This document shows positions 7,694-11,617 of a DNA stretch of 11,617 bases, piece after piece. The position numbers and the translations under genes are program-made. The DNA is from an uncultured Ruminococcus sp. GTDB lineage: Bacteria; Bacillota; Clostridia; Oscillospirales; Ruminococcaceae. Numbering within the stretch: position 1 is the first letter of the stretch; each line of letters begins with the position of its first letter. The stretch covers positions 1-11,617 of the forward strand of contig CAMWGS010000042.1 in assembly GCA_947173865.1 (NCBI GenBank), in the 5' to 3' direction. Below the pieces are notes generated by a model. It ran no database searches and had not been told where the DNA came from. It saw only the letters and a program-made list of their open reading frames with translations.

Positions 7694-7930
7694 ATGATTT
7701 TTGACAAGCTCAAGGATATTATCGTAGAACAGCTCGGCGTTGAAGCTGATGATGTTACACTTACAGCTAATATTCAGGACGACCTCGGTGCAGATTCTCT
7801 TGACGTTGTTGACCTTATCACTACTATTGAAGATGAGTTCGACATCTCTATCCCAGACGAAGCTGTTGAGGAAATCAAGACTGTAGGCGACATTGCTGCT
7901 TACATCGAAAAGAATTCCGACGCTGAATAA
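7694..7930 (+). CDS. acpP: Acyl carrier protein
   Basis: Small acidic carrier that holds growing acyl chains on a 4'-phosphopantetheine arm. It is 78 residues long, four-helix type, with the attachment motif GADSLDVVDL placing the modified serine at residue 35. The rest is rich in Asp and Glu, as expected. A strong site, GAGGAGGAA (7679-7687), precedes the ATG by six bases, consistent with the high expression ACP needs. In many Firmicutes the ACP gene lies near the start of the fab cluster (by fabH, fabK or fabD); here it is last, after accA and directly before the terminator. Another ACP gene may exist elsewhere. A carrier for polyketide or lipoteichoic-acid pathways is less likely given the neighbours. 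Confidence 0.95.
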   Translation: MIFDKLKDIIVEQLGVEADDVTLTANIQDDLGADSLDVVDLITTIEDEFDISIPDEAVEEIKTVGDIAAYIEKNSDAE

Positions 7931-7937
7931 GCAAATA

Positions 7938-7972
7938 AAAAAATCCTCTGACTTTCAGTCAGAGGATTTTTT
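7938..7972 (+). terminator. Rho-independent terminator of the fab/acc cluster
   Basis: A perfect 16-bp inverted repeat (six A then TCCTCTGACT, loop TTC, AGTCAGAGGA then six T) starts eight bases after the acpP stop. The GC-containing stem followed by the T-run is a textbook intrinsic terminator; the A-run makes it potentially bidirectional. Confidence 0.95.
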
Positions 7973-8010
7973 CTGTTAGTTTTTACAAATCTTCTGAAAT
8001 GAAAATTTTC

Positions 8011-8039
8011 TTGCAATTATCCGACATACATGATATAAT
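8011..8039 (+). promoter_or_regulatory. Sigma-A-type promoter for the NTPase/oxidoreductase operon
   Basis: TTGCAA (8011-8016) and a consensus TATAAT (8034-8039) are separated by 17 bases. TG at 8031-8032 makes an extended -10 (TGaTATAAT). It lies 53 bases before the ATG at 8092 and just after the upstream terminator. It is the clearest promoter in the window. Confidence 0.85.
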
Positions 8040-8079
8040 ATAAGATACAGACTTTTTCTTTGTCGGATATCATTCCGAC
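8019..8079 (+). promoter_or_regulatory. TCCGAC/GTCGGA inverted repeats around the promoter; possible operator or 5' UTR hairpin
   Basis: ATCCGACA (8019-8026, between -35 and -10) is the exact reverse complement of TGTCGGAT (8061-8068, early transcript). A third copy, TCCGAC (8074-8079), pairs with GTCGGA (8062-8067) across six bases, immediately before the GGAAAGGA ribosome binding site. Three half-sites within 61 bases suggest a DNA-binding protein's operator, or a hairpin affecting translation. No known regulator motif is recognised. Confidence 0.5.
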
Positions 8080-8091
8080 GGAAAGGACAAT

Positions 8092-8751
8092 ATGAAAAAA
8101 ATTACAATTATTACGGGACATTATGGCAGTGGAAAAACAAATCTTGCCGTAAATCTTGCCATGCAGGCTCACAGTGAAGGCAGGTCTGTTGCAGTTGTAG
8201 ACCTCGATATAGTAAACCCTTATTTCCGTACAGCTGATTTTAAGGGACTTTTTGAGGAAAATAACATAAATCTTATTGCACCCGATTTTGCAAACAGTAA
8301 TCTTGACATACCGTCAATACAGTTCGACCTTGAACAGATTGCAAAAAGTGAAGACTGTCTTATTATTGATGTAGGCGGTGACGATGCGGGAGCGGTTGCA
8401 CTCGGTCGTTATGCAGAGGCTCTTTCCGCTTACGGTGATGATGTTGATATGTTCTATGTCATTAATCAGAGACGTTATCTCACAGCAAACTCTGACGAAA
8501 CCATTTCATTGATGTATGAAATAGAAAATGCATCACGTATGAAACATACTGCTATTGTCAATAACACCAATCTCGGAAAGGAAACAACTCTTGAAATTGT
8601 AGAAGGTTCAGAAGAATTTGCTTCTGAGATTTCCATTAAAACAGGTCTGCCGGTTGTGTTTACGACATTTCCGGAAGAATTTGCCGAACTTACAGAAAAT
8701 CCCGACGCTTACCCTGTCAAAGTATATGTAAAGCCGATATGGGAAATATGA
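8092..8751 (+). CDS. P-loop NTPase of the MinD/ParA/CobQ-like (SIMIBI) class, role unknown
   Basis: A 219-residue soluble nucleotide-binding protein with no signal peptide or membrane segment. Walker A is GHYGSGKT (residues 9-16), DLDIVNPYFRTAD follows at 37-49 in the position of the MinD/ParA DxD region, and Walker B is LIIDVGGDD (90-98). The extra signature lysine of the MinD/ParA deviant Walker A is replaced by His10, and there is no CxxC pair like that of Mrp/NBP35 iron-sulfur carriers. It is therefore neither a typical partitioning ATPase nor an obvious iron-sulfur scaffold. It is first in an operon with a four-subunit 2-oxoacid:ferredoxin oxidoreductase (26 bases before the ferredoxin subunit), so assembly, activation or regulation of that enzyme is a reasonable but unproven guess. 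AAAGGA at 8082-8087 supports the start. Confidence 0.85.
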   Translation: MKKITIITGHYGSGKTNLAVNLAMQAHSEGRSVAVVDLDIVNPYFRTADFKGLFEENNINLIAPDFANSNLDIPSIQFDLEQIAKSEDCLIIDVGGDDAGAVALGRYAEALSAYGDDVDMFYVINQRRYLTANSDETISLMYEIENASRMKHTAIVNNTNLGKETTLEIVEGSEEFASEISIKTGLPVVFTTFPEEFAELTENPDAYPVKVYVKPIWEI

Positions 8752-8754
8752 TTA

Positions 8755-8773
8755 TAACAGAAAGGAGCTGTTA
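8755..8773 (+). promoter_or_regulatory. Ribosome binding site in the loop of a small hairpin, before the ferredoxin gene
   Basis: TAACAG (8755-8760) and CTGTTA (8768-8773) are perfectly complementary and enclose AAAGGAG (8761-8767), the ribosome binding site of the ATG at 8778. The stem is short and AT-rich, so its effect may be small. Confidence 0.45.
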
Positions 8774-8777
8774 ATTA

Positions 8778-8984
8778 ATGGCTAAAATGACAGTTGTTAC
8801 CGAACGCTGTAAAGGCTGCGGACTCTGTGCGACAGCCTGTCCTAAAAAAATCGTTTCACTTCAGAAAGAAAAACGTAATAAAAAAGGATATTTCTATGCT
8901 GTCTGTACTGATGAAAGTGCTTGCATAGGCTGTGCAATGTGCGGAATTATGTGTCCGGACTGTGCTATTATCGTTGAAAAATAA
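8778..8984 (+). CDS. 2-oxoacid:ferredoxin oxidoreductase delta subunit (2[4Fe-4S] ferredoxin type)
   Basis: A 68-residue iron-sulfur protein that passes electrons between the catalytic subunits and free ferredoxin. Two complete CxxCxxCxxxCP motifs, Cys11/14/17/21 and Cys49/52/55/59, bind two [4Fe-4S] clusters; Cys43 and Cys62 are extra. Size and position, directly before the alpha subunit, match the KorD/VorD-type delta subunit and not a free ferredoxin, though the sequence alone cannot exclude that. The linker between motifs (EKRNKKGYFYAV) is basic, unlike acidic free ferredoxins. The ribosome binding site AAAGGAG sits in the loop of a short hairpin. Confidence 0.9.
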   Translation: MAKMTVVTERCKGCGLCATACPKKIVSLQKEKRNKKGYFYAVCTDESACIGCAMCGIMCPDCAIIVEK

Positions 8985-8987
8985 TTG

Positions 8988-8994
8988 AAAGGAG
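8988..8994 (+). promoter_or_regulatory. Ribosome binding site supporting a TTG start for the alpha subunit
   Basis: AAAGGAG ends nine bases before TTG at 9004. The first in-frame ATG (9019) is 24 bases away, too far for this site, so TTG is the likely start codon. Confidence 0.7.
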
Positions 8995-9003
8995 CTTTTT
9001 GCT

Positions 9004-10062
9004 TTGGAAAGAAATTTAATGAAAGGTAATGAGGCTCTCGCTGAAGCTGCTATCCGTGCAGGCTGTAAATGTTTCTTCGGCTATCCCATTACTCCGCAGA
9101 CTGAACTTGCCGCTTATATGGCTAAACGTATGCATAAGGCAGGCGGTGTATTTTTACAGGCGGAATCCGAAATTGCTGCTATAAATATGGTACTTGGTGC
9201 AGCGTCTACTGGCGTTCGTGCAATGACATCATCTTCTTCACCAGGAGTTTCACTAAAGAGTGAGGGTATTTCATATCTTGCAGGTTCGGACGTTCCTGCC
9301 GTTATTATAAACGTACAGAGAGGCGGTCCAGGTCTGGGCGGTATACAACCGTCACAGGCTGATTACTGGCAGGCTACAAAGGCTCTCGGTCACGGTGACT
9401 TCCACCTTCTTGTATATGCACCTGCTTCCGTTCAGGAAATGGTTGACATGGTAGTAACTGCTTTTGACCGTGCCGATAAGTACAGAATCCCTGCAATGAT
9501 TCTTGCTGACGGTCTGCTTGGTCAGATGATGGAACCCGTTTCGTTCCCTGAAATATCCACAAACAATTATGACAAGAGTTCATGGGCTGTCGACGGTCAC
9601 AAGAACAAGAGAGAACATCATATTATAAACTCTCTCTACCTTAAACCCGACGAACTTCAAAACTCCGTATACGAACGTTTTGAGAGATACGAAAAAGTCA
9701 AGGCTGAAGAAACAGATGCCGAACTTTATCTCACTGAAGACTGCGATATTCTTCTTTGTGCTTATGGTGCAACAGCACGTGTTGTAAAGTCTGCCGTAAA
9801 CTCTGCCCGTGAAATCGGTATAAAGGCGGGTATGTTCCGTCCTAAGACATTATGGCCTTTCCCTGTTAAAGAGATAAACGCGGCTGCAAAAAATGCAGGA
9901 TGTCTGCTTGATATTGAGATGTCAATGGGTCAGATGATTGACGATGTAAAGCTTGCTCTCAACTGTTCAAAGCCTGTTCACTTCTTCGGAAGAACCGGCG
10001 GTGTTATTCCTACTCCTGCCGAAATTCTTGAAGAAATAAAAAAAGTCGGAGGTGCTGAATAA
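9004..10062 (+). CDS. vorB: 2-oxoacid:ferredoxin oxidoreductase alpha subunit (VorB/KorA type)
   Basis: Catalytic subunit of a CoA-dependent 2-oxoacid:ferredoxin oxidoreductase, which converts a 2-oxoacid plus CoA to acyl-CoA, CO2 and reduced ferredoxin, or runs in reverse for carboxylation. The 352 residues hold the pyrimidine-side domain near the N-terminus (LMKGNEALAEAAIRAGC, then GYPITPQTE at 26-34, QAESEIAAINMVLGAA, TSSSSPGVSLKSEG, QRGGPGLGG) and the domain II region from about residue 245, with FRPKTLWPFP. This layout is the VorB/KorA type. It cannot separate branched-chain 2-oxoacids (VOR) from 2-oxoglutarate (KOR), so the symbol is provisional. Translation probably starts at TTG. The stop overlaps the next ATG (TAATG), indicating coupling to the beta subunit. 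Confidence 0.9.
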   Translation: MERNLMKGNEALAEAAIRAGCKCFFGYPITPQTELAAYMAKRMHKAGGVFLQAESEIAAINMVLGAASTGVRAMTSSSSPGVSLKSEGISYLAGSDVPAVIINVQRGGPGLGGIQPSQADYWQATKALGHGDFHLLVYAPASVQEMVDMVVTAFDRADKYRIPAMILADGLLGQMMEPVSFPEISTNNYDKSSWAVDGHKNKREHHIINSLYLKPDELQNSVYERFERYEKVKAEETDAELYLTEDCDILLCAYGATARVVKSAVNSAREIGIKAGMFRPKTLWPFPVKEINAAAKNAGCLLDIEMSMGQMIDDVKLALNCSKPVHFFGRTGGVIPTPAEILEEIKKVGGAE

Positions 10063-10817
10063 TGGCTGTTGTATTTGAAAGACCAAAATCGCTTATCGAC
10101 GTTCCCACACATTACTGTCCTGGCTGTACTCACGGTATCGTACACAGAATCCTCTGTGAAGTTATCGACGAAATGGGTATTGAGGGCGATACAGTTGGTG
10201 TATGCCCTGTCGGTTGCTCAGTTATGGCTTACGATTACTTTAACTGTGATATGATTGAAGCTCCGCACGGACGAGCTCCTGCGGTTGCTACAGGTGTAAA
10301 GAGAACAAACCCCGACAAGTTTGTATTTACATATCAGGGTGACGGTGACCTTGCCGCTATCGGTACGGCTGAAACAGTTCACGTTGCCGCACGTGGTGAA
10401 AATATCGTTGTCATCTTTATAAATAACACTATCTACGGAATGACAGGTGGTCAGATGGCTCCCACTACAATTCCGGGACAGGTAACACAGACTACCCCCT
10501 ATGGTCGTGACCCTGAACTTGCAGGATACCCCGTAAGAGTATGCGAAATGCTCTCCACACTCACCGGTACAGCTCTCGCACAGCGTGTTGCCGTAGACAC
10601 AGTACCACATATCCGTGAGGCTAAAAAAGCTATCAGAAAGGCTTTTGAGAACCAGAAGGAAAAAAGAGGTCTGTCTATTGTTGAAGTTCTCTCAACCTGC
10701 CCGACAAACTGGGGAATGTCTCCTGTTGAGGCTATAAAGAGACTTCAGGACGAAATGATTCCTTATTATCCCCTCGGAGTTTACAAGGACGTTACAGCGG
10801 AAGGAGGAAACAAATAA
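10062..10817 (+). CDS. 2-oxoacid:ferredoxin oxidoreductase beta subunit (thiamine diphosphate binding)
   Basis: Provides the thiamine diphosphate site of the complex. The 251 residues show CPGC at 19-22, VCPVGCS at 47-53, HGRAPAVATG at 69-78, and the thiamine diphosphate/Mg motif GDGD at 93-96 closing with NN at 121-122 and GMTGGQ at 126-131. The CPGC and GCS cysteines are typical of this family. It corresponds to KorB or VorA; names differ between organisms, so no symbol is given. GGAGGT at 10048-10053 inside the alpha gene serves its start, and it overlaps the alpha stop by one base and the gamma start by one base. This points to coupled, stoichiometric expression. Confidence 0.93.
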   Translation: MAVVFERPKSLIDVPTHYCPGCTHGIVHRILCEVIDEMGIEGDTVGVCPVGCSVMAYDYFNCDMIEAPHGRAPAVATGVKRTNPDKFVFTYQGDGDLAAIGTAETVHVAARGENIVVIFINNTIYGMTGGQMAPTTIPGQVTQTTPYGRDPELAGYPVRVCEMLSTLTGTALAQRVAVDTVPHIREAKKAIRKAFENQKEKRGLSIVEVLSTCPTNWGMSPVEAIKRLQDEMIPYYPLGVYKDVTAEGGNK

Positions 10818-11347
10818 TGACTACTGAAATTCTTCTTGCAGGTTTCGGCGGACAGGGTGTACTTTTTGCCGGAAAAATTCTTGCTTACTGTGGTCTTATG
10901 GACAGCAAGGAACTTTCGTGGCTTCCTTCATATGGTCCTGAAATGCGTGGTGGTACGGCTAACTGTTCCGTATGTATTTCCGACGAACCTATAGGCTCAC
11001 CTCTCGTACTTGCTCCCGACATTCTCATTGCAATGAATCAGCCGTCTTTTGACAAGTTCGTTGACGCTGTAAAGCCTGGCGGAAAAATCTTCATAGACAG
11101 CACTCTGATAGACTCAAAATGTGAAAGAGACGACGTTGAATGTTATTATATTCCATCCTCACAGCTCGCCGACGACAATGCATTAAAAGGCGGTTCAAAT
11201 ATAATTCTTCTCGGTAAGCTTATCAAGGAAACAAACCTTTTCACTCTGGACACTATGAAAAAAGCTATTGAAAAAGTCGTGCCACCTTCAAAAGCACATC
11301 TCATTGAAAATAATTTCAAGGCTATTGAACTCGGTATGAATAACTAA
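10817..11347 (+). CDS. 2-oxoacid:ferredoxin oxidoreductase gamma subunit
   Basis: Completes the four-subunit enzyme; the gamma domain contributes to the CoA-binding side in related oxidoreductases. The 176 residues include [15 protein letters not shown] (9-23), [15 protein letters not shown] (38-52) and the family-typical late segment NIILLGKL. The length matches KorC/VorC-type subunits (about 175-190). The start overlaps the beta stop (TAATG) and is preceded by GGAGG in the end of the beta gene. It is the last gene of the operon: a terminator begins two bases after its stop. Confidence 0.92.
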   Translation: MTTEILLAGFGGQGVLFAGKILAYCGLMDSKELSWLPSYGPEMRGGTANCSVCISDEPIGSPLVLAPDILIAMNQPSFDKFVDAVKPGGKIFIDSTLIDSKCERDDVECYYIPSSQLADDNALKGGSNIILLGKLIKETNLFTLDTMKKAIEKVVPPSKAHLIENNFKAIELGMNN

Positions 11348-11349
11348 AT

Positions 11350-11381
11350 AAAAATCCCCTGAATGAATCAGGGGATTTTTT
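11350..11381. terminator. Intrinsic terminator, probably bidirectional, between convergent genes
   Basis: AAAAATCCCCTGA (11350-11362) pairs with TCAGGGGATTTTT (11368-11380) around a five-base loop, with T-run 11376-11381 on the + strand and an A-run at 11350-11354 that becomes a T-run on the minus strand. It ends the oxidoreductase operon and lies six bases from the end of the minus-strand regulator gene. Confidence 0.92.
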
Positions 11382-11386
11382 GTTAT

Positions 11387-11593
11387 TTACCTATAAAAAG
11401 TCGGATTATCTGTACGTTCAAGAAGATAATCTATTGAAACCTGAAAATAGTCGGACAACGCTATAAGTGTTTTGTAATCGGCTTCACGTTCTCCGCTTTC
11501 ATAACGACTTATTGAATTCTGATTAAGATTTAATTCTATTGCAAGTCTCTGCTGTGTAATTCTTTTTGATTTTCGTAATTCCTTTAATCTCAT
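11387..11593 (-). CDS. XRE/Cro-CI family helix-turn-helix transcriptional regulator
   Basis: A 68-residue protein that is essentially a single HTH_XRE DNA-binding domain: MRLKELRKSKRITQQRLA, then the second and recognition helices around residues 13-31 (NQNSISRYESGER), and the typical end YFQVSIDYLLERTDNP. There is no additional sensor or peptidase domain. The start at 11593 has only a weak AGGG about ten bases upstream on the minus strand, and its promoter lies beyond the window. It converges on the oxidoreductase operon, so it is not co-transcribed with it; its target is more likely its own promoter or a divergent neighbour outside the window. Phage or mobile-element origin is possible but nothing here shows it. 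Confidence 0.88.
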   Translation of the reverse strand: MRLKELRKSKRITQQRLAIELNLNQNSISRYESGEREADYKTLIALSDYFQVSIDYLLERTDNPTFYR

Positions 11594-11617
11594 AAAAAAA
11601 TAACCCTACATATACCA

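Noticed and set aside
8092..8751. Plasmid or chromosome partitioning ParA
   Set aside because: No signature lysine in Walker A, no parB or parS-like repeats nearby, and the gene is in a metabolic operon.
1..11617. CRISPR array, tRNA, rRNA, insertion sequence or attachment site
   Set aside because: No regularly spaced repeats, cloverleaf-like sequence, transposase frame or terminal repeats were seen; coding density is continuous.

Overview
The window reads as a chromosomal segment of an anaerobic, moderately low-GC Firmicute, most likely a Ruminococcus-like member of the Oscillospiraceae. This rests on the clostridial fab/acc gene order, a ferredoxin-dependent 2-oxoacid oxidoreductase, strong AGGAGG-type ribosome binding sites and the codon style. 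The genus is an inference, not proven here.

Region 1 (1-1596) is an AT-rich type II restriction-modification system. It holds the 3' part of a cytosine-C5 DNA methyltransferase, cut by the window edge, and a HinP1I-like endonuclease gene expected to recognise GCGC. The endonuclease is split by an apparent one-base deletion in an A run at 1067-1071, which separates catalytic Asp64 from the other two active-site residues.

Region 2 (1616-7930) is a type II fatty-acid synthesis cluster, all on + and tightly packed: fabG, fabF, accB, fabZ, accC, accD, accA, acpP. It encodes all four acetyl-CoA carboxylase subunits, the elongation condensing enzyme, the ketoreductase, the dehydratase and the acyl carrier. 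The enoyl reductase, fabD and fabH usually found upstream are not in the window; the restriction-modification genes sit where they would be expected. A strong intrinsic terminator (7938-7972) closes the cluster.

Region 3 (8011-11381) begins with a good sigma-A-type promoter with an extended -10, surrounded by TCCGAC/GTCGGA inverted repeats. It transcribes a P-loop NTPase of unknown role and a four-subunit 2-oxoacid:ferredoxin oxidoreductase in the order delta (ferredoxin), alpha, beta, gamma (VOR or KOR type). A terminator at 11350-11381 ends it and can also serve the convergent XRE-family regulator at 11387-11593 on the minus strand.

The most unusual observation is compositional. By hand scan, the palindromes GCGC (the expected target of the local restriction system) and GATC are both entirely absent from 11.6 kb, including the housekeeping genes. 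This suggests long exposure of the lineage to nucleases of these two specificities. I found no CRISPR array, tRNA, rRNA, insertion sequence or gene-free stretch above 300 bases.
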